A DNA stretch of 64,000 bases, taken from contig NZ_JACKZY010000001.1 of NCBI RefSeq assembly GCF_020833685.1, positions 434,001 through 498,000 on the forward strand, given 5' to 3'. Below the pieces are notes generated by a model, which was not told the DNA's origin, did not search any database, and saw only the letters and a program-made list of their open reading frames with translations. The stretch's first letter is position 1. Each line of letters opens with the position of its first letter. The stretch is from Nitratireductor sp. B36. GTDB taxonomy: Bacteria; Pseudomonadota; Alphaproteobacteria; Rhizobiales; Rhizobiaceae. The translations under genes and the position numbers were made by a program. Positions 7,774-16,730 of the stretch are shown in pieces.

Positions 7774-8182
7774 AATTGTTCCGCAAGACGATATAGAAGA
7801 CGGTTCTCGTGCCGGGATATGAGTTCATGTGCCGATGTATCGTGAACTGATCATTGAATATCCTTAGACCGAGAGCGTGCCAGTTGTAGTTTGTGCGCGT
7901 CGCCATCCACCACTGTGAAAGGTCGTTCGGAGTTCCGGATACCCACGCAAGAACCGATGGAGGGCTACTGAAGGTTTGCCCATAGGTAATTGTTTTGGAG
8001 GTTTCGTCGTGGTTCCAGACAAATCTCCCTGATGACAGCCAATTGCCGATCTCGCTCCACCGGCTATCGAACGACAACTGGTTTGGCGTTAGGCCGGCGT
8101 TCAGAACATTGTTTCCTGGCTGCGAGGTTCGTAGAACATAGGTTCCGTCGAACGCCCCGATAACAACTCTGTTTGCCATCAA
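7766..8182 (-). CDS. Small tail/receptor-type protein, paralogue 1
   Basis: The 138-residue protein starts MMANRVVIGAFDGTYVLRTSQ and ends FYIVLRNNYG. It is coupled by ATGA to the tail-tip J gene. It shares the start and end patterns with the next two genes. The middle is rich in Trp and Asn, as in many surface-exposed tail proteins. Confidence 0.65.
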   Translation of the reverse strand: MMANRVVIGAFDGTYVLRTSQPGNNVLNAGLTPNQLSFDSRWSEIGNWLSSGRFVWNHDETSKTITYGQTFSSPPSVLAWVSGTPNDLSQWWMATRTNYNWHALGLRIFNDQFTIHRHMNSYPGTRTVFYIVLRNNYG

Positions 8183-10710
8183 TCAGCCACCAAAATTCGG
8201 TTGTTGTTCAGCTCGATGCGCATTTTGCTGTTGTTGCTTTGTATGAGCCCCGAATTCACCGTCCCGATGTTCGCTACGTTCATGCGCGCAACACCTCCAG
8301 AGATGAAAAACGGCACCAGGTCCGTTGAACCATCCGATACAATGAACTCGTCGGCTTTGAAGATGACGCGGCTCATGCCTGGCTGCGCATCCATGAAGAA
8401 CGCCGCCTGAGACCAATCCCCGCCTGACTCAAGCCGAACCTGGACGCCATAACGCGCCCATCCACCGCCAGGTGAGGCCATGGCTTCGCCGCGCATCGTC
8501 ACATTGGCTTCGACGTCATCGACCTGAGCGGTCAGCGAGGTGATTGCGTTCGCATTTGCCGTGACGCGGCCATCCACCTCGTTGATTTCTGTGGTCAGAA
8601 GATCAACGGCCTGCGCAATGTCCTCTTCAATCGTGACTTCAAGCGCTTCTATGCGCTGCGCAATGGCCGATCCCGGACCAACGGCAACAATGATTGCTTC
8701 CTGATAGGAAGCTGTGATGTTGCCCGCTGTAACAGCCGCCTCGCGACGCAGCCGCTGGATATTGCCATACTGCTGATCGAAATCAGCCATGTCCTTCGTG
8801 GCATTGTCCAACCCACGCTCGATCTCTTCGCGCGTGTTGTAGTTCAGCCAGTCCGTGGCTTCATTGATGACTTCTGGATCAATCGTCACGTCCGTGAACG
8901 GCTGGTCCGGTGTCGTAACCGCCATTGGCGCCGACCATGCAATCGGCCTTTGCGGGCTGGTAAGCAACCGCGTCCGAACCTGATATTCCGTGTCCGAAAC
9001 CACAGCTTCCGTCAGAACCGCAATGGTCTGATCATCCGCAACGGTCATACTTGCACGGGAAGCCGGATCGTCGGTCGGCCACCATTCCAGTTCGACACCG
9101 ACAACAGTCACGTCTTCGATTGCATCCCATGAGGCCTGAATGGCCGGCATGAGCTTGGTGCCGGAGCCTGCCGTTACCCCCGCGAGCTGCAGGTTCTGAA
9201 CCTCTTGCAGATAGACCGGCTTTCCGGGCGGATACGGCACCACAGGCACCGGTACCGTCACCGCGTCATAGATCGAAGCATCGCGTTGCTGGAGCGCAAT
9301 CCGCACATTGCGCGGCCCCTGGCTATCCAGAGAGTAAAGCGTGGATTCCGTCACCAGATAGGTGAGCGTGCCATAACGGTCCGACTGCCACGTAATCCAG
9401 TCACCGGCTTTCAGACCACGCCAGCGCGGCCGGAGCGTGATCTCTGCCGTAGCCTCCAGGCGGTTCTCGGCTGCATAGATTGATGCAAGCTGTTTAGCCT
9501 GCCGTGCACTCGTGACCGTGGGGAAGTCCATGACCAGATCGCGGGTGCGACGGTCCACCACGATAGCGCCGTCCAGCACCACCGGGTCATAACCAACCAT
9601 CGACCACAACTGGCTTGGATCCGGATGCGTGCCGGAGATTGAATTGACCAGCTCGGCCATTGACCGCTTGGCCTGCCAGCGCACCGGTTCACCCACGACA
9701 ATGTCATCATCGGTGATCGTGGCAACAACTGGCTGGGCAGCACCAATCATCGGCCAGGAACCGTCCGGGGCATCGATCACGACACCGCCACACGCCTTCA
9801 TGATGGATTCGATGTTGTTCCCATGGGTGGCGGTGCAATCCAGAAGGATCGAGCACCGATAGCGCTTTTCCCCTTCCACGATCTCATCACAGACGTTTGC
9901 CGCCGCCGTGAACTTGTCTAGTGGCAGATCGCTTGCAGGCATCTCCATGCCGCAGAACAGATCGCCATTGACCGATAGCCCGCGCCGATAATTGTAGTCG
10001 ATCACAATCGGATTGTCGGTCCACTCATGGGTGGAAGGATCGTTCCAGCGATGCGGGCCTGTGCCGCCCACCGTTGAATCCTTGCGCCAGTCATAGAGCT
10101 TGGCGCCTTTGAACTCGAAGAACACATCCGGCATTCCGACCGTCTTTTCTCGGTCGTACTTTGCCTTGACGATGACATAGGAGCACCCAACACCGACACA
10201 GCTTTCACCCCACCGATCGGTCGGGTTTGCATTGTCCACCAGGTCGGGATCCGCCGTGGTCTGGTTGCCGTCATGGAACTTGATCCACGCCAGGTTCGCA
10301 TATTCGCCAGACGTGACCTTGCGGTATCCGTTGGCCTGCGGGGCATCGAGCGTCACCCACTCGCCATTGATCGCGACACGCTCAAGGCTGGTGCAGGGAT
10401 AATCGGAGAGCTGATAAACGTCCTGCAGCCAGCCATTGTCGTTGCCGAACGTGTTGACGTGGATCTCATGACCGGCAATGCCCACCAAGCCACAGGCGAC
10501 TTGGCGCGGTACGTCTGCGCCGTATTCGGTGTGAATCTTGACGCCGGTCGGTTCTGGGGCCTTTTGCTTCTGTTTCAGGAGCGCGGAAGCGGCAAGGTTC
10601 AGGCCGATGCCAATTACAAGCTTGCCAAGAAAGCCAAGGCCACCGATGAACGACGCAACCGCGCCAACAGCGCTGACAATTGCGCCAATCGCAGCACCAA
10701 TAAAAGGCAT
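8179..10710 (-). CDS. Tail tip protein J-like (host specificity)
   Basis: This is the largest protein of the phage, 843 residues. It begins with a Gly/Ala-rich hydrophobic stretch (about residues 3-45), as in TipJ-type proteins of alphaproteobacterial phages. Phage-tail hub domains follow, then fibronectin-like and helical regions (about 540-720), and a C-terminal DUF1983-like part ending in IELNNNRILVAD. It should form the central tail tip through which DNA leaves, and carry the receptor-binding modules. Its place after the peptidase-like gene matches the lambda order. Confidence 0.85.
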   Translation of the reverse strand: MPFIGAAIGAIVSAVGAVASFIGGLGFLGKLVIGIGLNLAASALLKQKQKAPEPTGVKIHTEYGADVPRQVACGLVGIAGHEIHVNTFGNDNGWLQDVYQLSDYPCTSLERVAINGEWVTLDAPQANGYRKVTSGEYANLAWIKFHDGNQTTADPDLVDNANPTDRWGESCVGVGCSYVIVKAKYDREKTVGMPDVFFEFKGAKLYDWRKDSTVGGTGPHRWNDPSTHEWTDNPIVIDYNYRRGLSVNGDLFCGMEMPASDLPLDKFTAAANVCDEIVEGEKRYRCSILLDCTATHGNNIESIMKACGGVVIDAPDGSWPMIGAAQPVVATITDDDIVVGEPVRWQAKRSMAELVNSISGTHPDPSQLWSMVGYDPVVLDGAIVVDRRTRDLVMDFPTVTSARQAKQLASIYAAENRLEATAEITLRPRWRGLKAGDWITWQSDRYGTLTYLVTESTLYSLDSQGPRNVRIALQQRDASIYDAVTVPVPVVPYPPGKPVYLQEVQNLQLAGVTAGSGTKLMPAIQASWDAIEDVTVVGVELEWWPTDDPASRASMTVADDQTIAVLTEAVVSDTEYQVRTRLLTSPQRPIAWSAPMAVTTPDQPFTDVTIDPEVINEATDWLNYNTREEIERGLDNATKDMADFDQQYGNIQRLRREAAVTAGNITASYQEAIIVAVGPGSAIAQRIEALEVTIEEDIAQAVDLLTTEINEVDGRVTANANAITSLTAQVDDVEANVTMRGEAMASPGGGWARYGVQVRLESGGDWSQAAFFMDAQPGMSRVIFKADEFIVSDGSTDLVPFFISGGVARMNVANIGTVNSGLIQSNNSKMRIELNNNRILVAD

Positions 10711-10776
10711 GAGCTACCCTCCGCGCGGCGCTATGCGCCCGCGTTAAACAGTCTGATTGTCTGTGGTTGGTGGCGG

Positions 10777-11187
10777 TTAGCGGTCGCCTACCTGAAACGC
10801 CGTCTTCACCTCGGTGGCCGGCAAGAACTCGAGCGAGCGTTCGCCACGCGTCGCAAATCCGATGGAGGTAAAGACACCCCCGGAGATGACGCCGTCACGC
10901 TCCACAACGCCCAGATCGCCGCGCTGGGCCATCAATCGGCCTATCTCTGGCAGGCGAGCGCGGAAAGCGTCTTCCACGGTCTCAAACCCGCGCTTGCGAA
11001 GCTGCTTACCGGCTCCGGCTTCCGTCTTGTATCGAACGCCGGGATAAAGCTTCTCGCCTGTGATTGCCTCGAAAGCATCTGCAGGGATGAGGTAGCAGTC
11101 AGACACGCCATATTCGCTCGGCAGTGCCATGTGCTTTTCAATCACCTCGTTGAGGCGCTTTTCCCAATCAGGAACCCGTTCAATCAT
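10777..11187 (-). CDS. NlpC/P60-like (DUF6950-type) tail assembly protein
   Basis: The 136-residue protein sits where lambda has its NlpC/P60 tail protein K. A conserved-looking SDCYLIPADAF segment provides a Cys in the place expected for an NlpC nucleophile, but the canonical DCSG is absent. It resembles the small DUF6950 family (from memory). It may open the cell wall at the tail tip, or be an inactive relative. Confidence 0.6.
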   Translation of the reverse strand: MIERVPDWEKRLNEVIEKHMALPSEYGVSDCYLIPADAFEAITGEKLYPGVRYKTEAGAGKQLRKRGFETVEDAFRARLPEIGRLMAQRGDLGVVERDGVISGGVFTSIGFATRGERSLEFLPATEVKTAFQVGDR

Positions 11188-11190
11188 TGG

Positions 11191-11838
11191 CTAGATTCCG
11201 AGACGCTTGTTGATGTCATCAATGAAGCCTTGAATGGACCCGAAGCCCCGCGCCCTCTTCGGAGTGGAGCGCGCCCTGCCCCAGAAGATTTCCTCACGTC
11301 CGGTAGTGGCGGCATTCACATAGAAATTGTCGCCATCCACGCGGCGATACTGGTCCGCCATGTTGCGCTTGCGGCCATTGGTGCGGGTGTAATCGAGCGC
11401 CCGCGTTTCGCAGTCGGCTATGAGCTTGTAGCCCTCTTCCGGGTCTTCCTCGTGCGATAGCTGGTCGATATATCCGCGCCGCAATGCTTCGACGTGCAGG
11501 AGTGCGCCGGTATCCGGATGAAAGAACGCATCGTAAATGGTGACGGGCCGGTCGCGATAATCTTCCGCTTCGATGGTCTTGAGCACATCCGGCGTCAGCC
11601 CATCGTCAGGCGATTCCGCAAGCTCAATCGTGAACTGCCGCGCCGTGGTGCCCGTGCCTCCGGGGAGGTCCGACACCTTGATGATGCCACCCGGTTGATA
11701 GGTCAGACCATTCCACTCAATCGGCTGGTCCGATTTTGCAAAACCATAGGTGCCGGTGCCGAACTGGAACTTCATAAGCCCGCGAATGGCAATGCGGCCT
11801 TCATCCAGAAGGTCTTGAACGACTGTGGGGAGTGCCAT
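11191..11838 (-). CDS. Minor tail protein (DUF2163-like)
   Basis: The 215-residue protein is likely to start at ATG 11838, two bases after the upstream stop. The earlier in-frame codons lie within the previous gene. It is beta-rich with a pattern (FQFGTGTYGF, YQPGGIIKVSDL) seen in minor tail proteins beside J. It probably fills the role of lambda L at the tail tip. Only moderate certainty about the family. Confidence 0.65.
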   Translation of the reverse strand: MALPTVVQDLLDEGRIAIRGLMKFQFGTGTYGFAKSDQPIEWNGLTYQPGGIIKVSDLPGGTGTTARQFTIELAESPDDGLTPDVLKTIEAEDYRDRPVTIYDAFFHPDTGALLHVEALRRGYIDQLSHEEDPEEGYKLIADCETRALDYTRTNGRKRNMADQYRRVDGDNFYVNAATTGREEIFWGRARSTPKRARGFGSIQGFIDDINKRLGI

Positions 11839-11840
11839 CT

Positions 11841-12461
11841 CTAAACCCTGCTCTCGACAAATGAGAAGGACACCACCGGTCGCGCGCCCTCCGACACGGA
11901 CCAACTGTCCACCGGAGACCGCATGTTGAGTTCCGGCTGTTCAAAGCGCACCACAGCGCCGGCCTGCGCCACATAGGAGCGCGGTGGAGGCTCAACCGTG
12001 ATCGATCGGCTGGTTCCGGAACCCGAAACGGCGATTACGCGGTGGAGTCCTCGGAAGGTCAGGCGTTCCAAGCCAAGCAGATCGCCAGGCTGGAGCACCA
12101 GTGAAGGCGACACGCCGCTCACTGCCAGAACATTGCCACCCGAAACACCGTCCAGAACGCCCGCATCTTGCGCAGGAGCGGCCTGTGCGGGATTGCTGTG
12201 AGCAAATGGCCGGCAAGTGACATTCTGCGTTACCAGAGTGGATTTGAGGCCGCCCCGGAATTGGCTCCACCACGCGGCAATTTCCGCAAGCTCGCTCTCC
12301 CGCAAGGGGACGCTCGTGAACTGGATCGTCCAGGTCGGATCTGCAGTTTCGGTGAAGTTGATGCGCCCAGCTCCGGACGGAGAAGACGCAACAACCCGTT
12401 GTAGCCTGAACCGCGAATGCGTGAAGCGAATATGCGGGTGGGTAAAGGGGAAGGCTGTCAA
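11841..12461 (-). CDS. Minor (distal) tail protein
   Basis: The 206-residue, beta-rich protein is coupled to the tape-measure gene by ATGA. It lies between tape measure and tail tip, where distal tail or tail-completion proteins (lambda M type) are found. It has an aromatic AAWWSQFRGG segment. No catalytic motif. Function from position. Confidence 0.65.
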   Translation of the reverse strand: MTAFPFTHPHIRFTHSRFRLQRVVASSPSGAGRINFTETADPTWTIQFTSVPLRESELAEIAAWWSQFRGGLKSTLVTQNVTCRPFAHSNPAQAAPAQDAGVLDGVSGGNVLAVSGVSPSLVLQPGDLLGLERLTFRGLHRVIAVSGSGTSRSITVEPPPRSYVAQAGAVVRFEQPELNMRSPVDSWSVSEGARPVVSFSFVESRV

Positions 12462-14347
12462 AGTGCATTCCTCTTTCTGGCGTTCCCCATATTGGCGAGG
12501 AAGCGCTGATAGTTGCCCTTGTCGTACGTCTTAACGACCTGAGCGGCAGAACCCTGGCTGATCCTCTCAACAGCGGCCTGCCAGTTGCCGTCTTGGTCAA
12601 CAAACACTCGGACGTCCATTTGGCCACCGCCGGCATCTGAAGCTCGCTCCGGCATCCTCATTTCAACGGGAACCTTGCCCCCTGCCGGAAGCGGGATGAC
12701 CGCCTCTTGCCCGTGAACAATGCCCCTTGGCTGGCCTCGAGCCCCGCCCGTGTTTGCTGTGCCTGTCGCAAAACCAGGGAGCCCGCCTCCACCACCGAAA
12801 AGCCCGCCGAAGAGGCCTCCGAGCAATCCGCCGCCCCCCAATGACTTCATTGCCATCAACTGCTGGATGAGCTGGATGACGATGCCGATCATCTCGTTGG
12901 CTTCCAGCTTGCCGTCCTTGAAGGCATTGGCGATGCTGTTGATGGCATTCATGCCGATCTGTTCAAGCTCTTGATAAGCCTGCTGCTGGGCTTGCAGTGC
13001 GGCGTTCTCGTTGTATGTGGCCTCAACGAGTTGCGCGATCTTCTCACGCTGCTCTGCTGTTGCGGCAGAGCCGGCTCTACGAAGTGCGGTTGCCTTCTCT
13101 CGCTCAACTGCCGTCATTCCGATCAGGGAGCGCTCAAATTCAAGCTGATCAATCAGATCAACAACGGCTTGCTTTTCGCGCTCGATCTCTGAAATGGAGG
13201 TGGATCGGGACCCGCGGCTCCTGCCAGTTCTCGTTGCGCGTTCTGGCTCCTCGGGATCAGGGAAATACCGGTCTCTGTAGTAGGGATCATCAACGAAGCT
13301 TCGAGGATCACTCCCACGTCCGCCGCCGAACTCACTAAGTGGGATGTTCCCGCGGTCCTGAAGTCGGCTCGTCTCCTCGTTATACTTTGCTGCCCTATCG
13401 GTAGCCGCTTCGAGGGAGCTTATTACGCCCTCCAGGGCAGAACGCATACTGTTTGAGCCGCTGACCACATCGTTGGACATGATACCGGCCATCGCCTTCA
13501 TGGCACGGTTCAGCGCCTCTGTCGGGTCAAGCTTGTTGCGGACCGCTTCTTCCGCATCTTTCACCGCAAGGTTGAAAGCCCTGAACGCGGCACGCAGGCG
13601 CTCAACTTCCTGGTCGCTCTCAGCCAACTCAAACATGCTCGGCAAAAGGGCTTCCATCTCTTGCCGGGCTTCTGCGATCGCGTTTGAGAAATCGCGAAAA
13701 GTCTGATTCACGGCCTCTTGCCGTGCCTCCTCCAAAGAAGCATTATCCGCCAGCCTGTTCAGCTCTTCCGAGAACTCCTTCAGTGCCGGCAGGGCTTCCC
13801 CCCACTTATCAGCAACGCGACCGATCAGATCAGCCTGCCGCTTAAGCGCCTCGTCTGCTTCGTCGCTCTGTGCGAGCAAATCCGAGAAGTAAGAAACCGC
13901 TGTGCTGGCGAGAAGGACAAACGCCGTGGTCGCAAGGCCAAGAGGAGAGAACAGGCTGGCGACGGTGCTGCGAAGCGCGCCCATAACACCGTTCAAAGAG
14001 CCGCCGTACATCGTGATCTGCGGCAACTGCTGCGCAAGCAGCATGAAAGGCGACTGACCGGCTGCGAGCATCGTTCCGATATCTTGGAACTGGAACGCGA
14101 GGTTGCGGAAATGCTGTTGCGCCATTCGAGCCTCAGACCCAGCAAGCGCTATGCCGGCTCCAGCTCGAGAGAACGTCCCTGATACCTGATCAAAAGCGAC
14201 CGCCGTTGCGCGCCCCGCTTTCGCTACATCATCTCCCACCTTCTTCATCTTTTTGGAGAAATCAGTCTGTGCGCGCCCCACATCGCGCATGTAGCCATCG
14301 ACCTTGGCTTGCATTTCAACTACGACTTTATCAGCAGTTACCGCCAT
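12458..14347 (-). CDS. Tail tape measure protein
   Basis: The 629-residue protein has long helical regions. The motif LAFQFQDIGTMLAAGQSPF is typical of tape-measure proteins of this phage type. Hydrophobic segments occur near residues 125-165 and in a Gly-rich stretch near 510-535 (GGGGLLGGLFGG). It sets the tail length and helps DNA pass the inner membrane. At 629 residues it predicts a shorter tail than lambda's (853-residue measure). The start lacks a good ribosome binding site on its strand; its upstream region is shared with a divergent plus-strand gene. Confidence 0.88.
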   Translation of the reverse strand: MAVTADKVVVEMQAKVDGYMRDVGRAQTDFSKKMKKVGDDVAKAGRATAVAFDQVSGTFSRAGAGIALAGSEARMAQQHFRNLAFQFQDIGTMLAAGQSPFMLLAQQLPQITMYGGSLNGVMGALRSTVASLFSPLGLATTAFVLLASTAVSYFSDLLAQSDEADEALKRQADLIGRVADKWGEALPALKEFSEELNRLADNASLEEARQEAVNQTFRDFSNAIAEARQEMEALLPSMFELAESDQEVERLRAAFRAFNLAVKDAEEAVRNKLDPTEALNRAMKAMAGIMSNDVVSGSNSMRSALEGVISSLEAATDRAAKYNEETSRLQDRGNIPLSEFGGGRGSDPRSFVDDPYYRDRYFPDPEEPERATRTGRSRGSRSTSISEIEREKQAVVDLIDQLEFERSLIGMTAVEREKATALRRAGSAATAEQREKIAQLVEATYNENAALQAQQQAYQELEQIGMNAINSIANAFKDGKLEANEMIGIVIQLIQQLMAMKSLGGGGLLGGLFGGLFGGGGGLPGFATGTANTGGARGQPRGIVHGQEAVIPLPAGGKVPVEMRMPERASDAGGGQMDVRVFVDQDGNWQAAVERISQGSAAQVVKTYDKGNYQRFLANMGNARKRNAL

Positions 14348-14360
14348 AGGAGGAAGCCTC

Positions 14361-14588
14361 GTGGAGAATTGGTTGAAAGCGTTGATCGCTACGGCCTGCG
14401 GCGTCGTGATCGTGGGTGGCGGGTACTTCGTCTATTCAGAGTATCGCGAGGACCAAGTGGCAAAGGCGGCGGCAGAGGAACGCGCGGTCAGAAATAGCTG
14501 CCGATCAGCCATCGGGAAGCCTCTTCCAGCCCTAAAAGAGTTCTGCGTGGAAGAAGGTTATCTGACATACGAGGAAGCGCAGCGCTGA
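14361..14588 (+). CDS. Small membrane protein on the opposite strand inside the tail operon (moron)
   Basis: A GTG start is preceded by a strong AGGAGG with 8-base spacing. The product has 75 residues: one membrane segment at about residues 6-24 (ALIATACGVVIVGGGYFVY), then a charged helix and a short domain with two Cys (SCRSAIG, FCVEEGY). It is read opposite to all tail genes around it, lying between the tape-measure and tail-chaperone genes. That layout is typical of lysogen-expressed cargo such as superinfection exclusion proteins. No family recognised. Confidence 0.65.
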   Translation: MENWLKALIATACGVVIVGGGYFVYSEYREDQVAKAAAEERAVRNSCRSAIGKPLPALKEFCVEEGYLTYEEAQR

Positions 14589-14592
14589 CAAT

Positions 14593-14841
14593 CTACACCC
14601 TCACACTCGGATCATTGACCGTAGCTGCCGCCAGAAGCTGCTCCGCCTGCTCCCAATCTTCGTCTGACACTTGTGGTTTCGCCTTTTGCCCCTGCTTTTC
14701 CAAAGCGCGGACCATCGAAACGATCTCGTAAAGCGACATGGTGTCTATCGCTCTGGGATCTACACCGCATTGAAGGAACGATGCCCGATACCCGGCGAAG
14801 TCTATTCGGTCTGCCGGGTCTCCCCGGCTTCCTGCTCCCCC
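14593..14841 (-). CDS. Tail assembly chaperone -1 frame extension (gpGT-like), no start codon of its own
   Basis: After the G-like chaperone frame, the -1 frame encodes a coherent 80-residue stretch (starting around GDPADRIDFAGY, later MSLYEIVSMVRALEK) ending at 14593. A TGA lies just upstream in this frame and there is no ATG, GTG or TTG before the conserved part. The G-run GGGGGAG (minus strand, 14835-14841) lies inside the overlap, so a programmed -1 ribosomal frameshift giving a fusion of about 200 residues is the natural reading, as in lambda G/GT. An alternative is initiation at the internal ATG, giving only about 48 residues. Confidence 0.6.
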   Translation of the reverse strand, partial: GGAGSRGDPADRIDFAGYRASFLQCGVDPRAIDTMSLYEIVSMVRALEKQGQKAKPQVSDEDWEQAEQLLAAATVNDPSVRV

Positions 14842-15191
14842 GACGGGATATCCTCAAAGCCATGCATAGCCGCACCAAGCACAGCACGGGCGATGCTCTC
14901 GGGATTGTTTGGGCCGGCTGCAAGAGGCACAGACGGCTTGTCACGCCCGATATACATATCAGTGAGGCGCTTGGCCTCGACTGCCCCTATACCGCCGCCA
15001 ATGAGCCCCAGACGCACGGTCTGATAAATGTCAGACCAGAACCAGGTGCCAAGCATGACGCGCTGGTAGATGGCGCCGAAGCCGATCTTGCCGCACACGC
15101 TTTCGAGTTCTTCGATCTGTGCGCCTTTCAGTGCGAAATTGTACTCCCCATCGCCCCATTCCAGAACGACTTCTGCTTTCAGGCTAGCCAT
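14802..15191 (-). CDS. Tail assembly chaperone (gpG-like, gene-transfer-agent type)
   Basis: The 129-residue protein (MASLKAEVVLEWGDGEYNF at the start) resembles the tail chaperones found in phages and gene transfer agents of alphaproteobacteria. It would coat the tape measure until the tube polymerises. It lies directly after the tail tube gene and continues by a probable -1 frameshift into the next frame. Confidence 0.75.
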   Translation of the reverse strand: MASLKAEVVLEWGDGEYNFALKGAQIEELESVCGKIGFGAIYQRVMLGTWFWSDIYQTVRLGLIGGGIGAVEAKRLTDMYIGRDKPSVPLAAGPNNPESIARAVLGAAMHGFEDIPSGEQEAGETRQTE

Positions 15192-15260
15192 GAAGTGACC
15201 CTATCGGTGATCAGTGAGTGGAGGAGCTGGGCAGCATATGCCACCCAGCCGTGAGGCGGA

Positions 15261-16004
15261 TCAGGCGGGGATGACCGGCAAGGATTGTTCGGACTGCGAA
15301 TTCACACTGCCAGACACATTGGACGCCGTCTCAACGACATGCAGGCGCTTGCCAACATCTCCGGTGACCGGCGTGTAAGTGTCAGTTGTCGCACCACTGA
15401 TCGCGACGTTATTGGCAAACCACTGATAGGAAAGCGTGGGAGACCCGGTGTAGGTGCCGGGCGTCGCGGCGAATGCAACACCTTCCTGCGGTTCCGTCTG
15501 GGGAATGCTGACAGCCGTGGTCATGCCCGGTGCAGGCGGAATAGCATGCCAGTCGGGCTGTCCGTCCCAGATGATCGTTCCAGAATTGGTGTAGCGGCCG
15601 CGGTCAGAGCTTTCTTCCTGATATTCAGTCAGGGCTGCCGGGCCTTCCCAATAGCCGGCGTTCGGCTCGCCAAGATTGCGATACCAGCGGCACCAGTAAA
15701 GGTCGGAACCTTGCGACCATGCATCCCAGAGCGGCAAGGCTTCATCTGCCAGCGTTCCGGTAAATGTGGATTGCATGCGCTTCGACACAATGTCGATGCC
15801 GAGCCAAATCGGATCATCCGGAGCATTACAGGGTGGCAGCGCCACATCATTCGTGTTGGTAGTGATCTGGCGAGTAAGACCGGTGATGCCGCATGGCGCG
15901 GTGAAGATCGCACCGGCTGGAGGCTCTGTTTCGCCTGGGGTGTATTTCGGGCCAATGAGGATCTGCTGGGCTCCGAAGCGGACACTGTAATCGCGCTGTG
16001 CCAT
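15261..16004 (-). CDS. Major tail tube protein with C-terminal Ig-like domain
   Basis: The 247-residue protein has a tube-fold N-terminal part (about residues 1-160) and a C-terminal Ig-like domain (about 165-245; LSYQWFANNVAISGATTDTY). Many siphophage tube proteins carry such surface domains. It should form the stacked rings of the tail. Its place between the DUF3168-like completion protein and the chaperone pair fits. Confidence 0.82.
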   Translation of the reverse strand: MAQRDYSVRFGAQQILIGPKYTPGETEPPAGAIFTAPCGITGLTRQITTNTNDVALPPCNAPDDPIWLGIDIVSKRMQSTFTGTLADEALPLWDAWSQGSDLYWCRWYRNLGEPNAGYWEGPAALTEYQEESSDRGRYTNSGTIIWDGQPDWHAIPPAPGMTTAVSIPQTEPQEGVAFAATPGTYTGSPTLSYQWFANNVAISGATTDTYTPVTGDVGKRLHVVETASNVSGSVNSQSEQSLPVIPA

Positions 16005-16080
16005 TTGAGTTTCCTTTCCAACGGGAAATGCGCCGTCACCTCGTGGTGGCAGCGTTAGGGCTGTTTCGGTTTGTGGGTTG

Positions 16081-16506
16081 TCAGGCCGCTTCTACGACCG
16101 TGATCCTGAATTCACACCAGGAATGCCATTGGTCAGCCTCTGCGCTGTCTCTCACGCATTGAGTGCCAATCCATTCGTTTTCGATGATGCCGAGGCTGGC
16201 CGGTGCAAATGTCTTCATCGCCTCGACAATGGAAGCCGCGATATCAAGCGCCCTGTCTTCGCCCGCATAGCTGGTTGTGGTCTCAGCGAAGGCATGAAGC
16301 GTGACGCGGAAGCTGGAGCCATCCCAACAGGTCGCGTCATAAGCTGTCGTGATCGGGCTGCCGTATCGGATAAACGGCCATGACGGGCTTGAAGGCGGGG
16401 TCATGGCATAGATGCGGGATGCAGGCACGAGAGCCGTCACACCGGTGTCTGAGGCGATGTGCTCGATAATCTCTGCCTTGACCTGCCGGGAAAGATCAGT
16501 CGCCAT
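16081..16506 (-). CDS. Tail completion protein (DUF3168-like)
   Basis: The 141-residue protein has the typical DUF3168 layout: an N-terminal helix, VTALVPASRIYAMTPP, and a C-terminal strand with W and C residues. It is expected to cap the tail tube at the head side. It overlaps the preceding small gene by 11 bp. Confidence 0.75.
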   Translation of the reverse strand: MATDLSRQVKAEIIEHIASDTGVTALVPASRIYAMTPPSSPSWPFIRYGSPITTAYDATCWDGSSFRVTLHAFAETTTSYAGEDRALDIAASIVEAMKTFAPASLGIIENEWIGTQCVRDSAEADQWHSWCEFRITVVEAA

Positions 16507-16729
16507 CCTTGACCACCTGCCCCGCCTTATCGACGGAATAGCCTTTCGGCTTCTCGATTACCTCAATCACGCCAGCGGCAAGGCCAGCATCAATGCAAGC
16601 CTGTGGCCTGTAGCCAATGGAACCTTTCGGGAATGAGATCATCACATTGGTCTTCGGCTGCCAGTCGAACCGATCGCCAGTAACCCGGAACCATCGCGAG
16701 GAATGCTGTGCTGCTTTCTTGCGCGGCAT
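16496..16729 (-). CDS. Small head-tail region protein of unknown function
   Basis: The 77-residue basic protein (starts MPRKKAAQHSSRWFRVTGDR) lies between connector genes. It has no membrane segment and no known motif. Tight packing with its neighbours supports it as real. Confidence 0.6.
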   Translation of the reverse strand: MPRKKAAQHSSRWFRVTGDRFDWQPKTNVMISFPKGSIGYRPQACIDAGLAAGVIEVIEKPKGYSVDKAGQVVKDGD

Positions 16730-16730
16730 G

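Noticed and set aside
10273-11460. Plus-strand open frame of 395 codons across the tail genes
   Set aside because: It lies antisense to three well-supported tail genes and shows no ribosome binding site or recognisable domain.
14612-14944. Minus-strand frame of 110 codons beside the tail chaperone
   Set aside because: It is the third frame over the chaperone and its -1 extension; the product is Arg/Gly/Ser-rich without structure.
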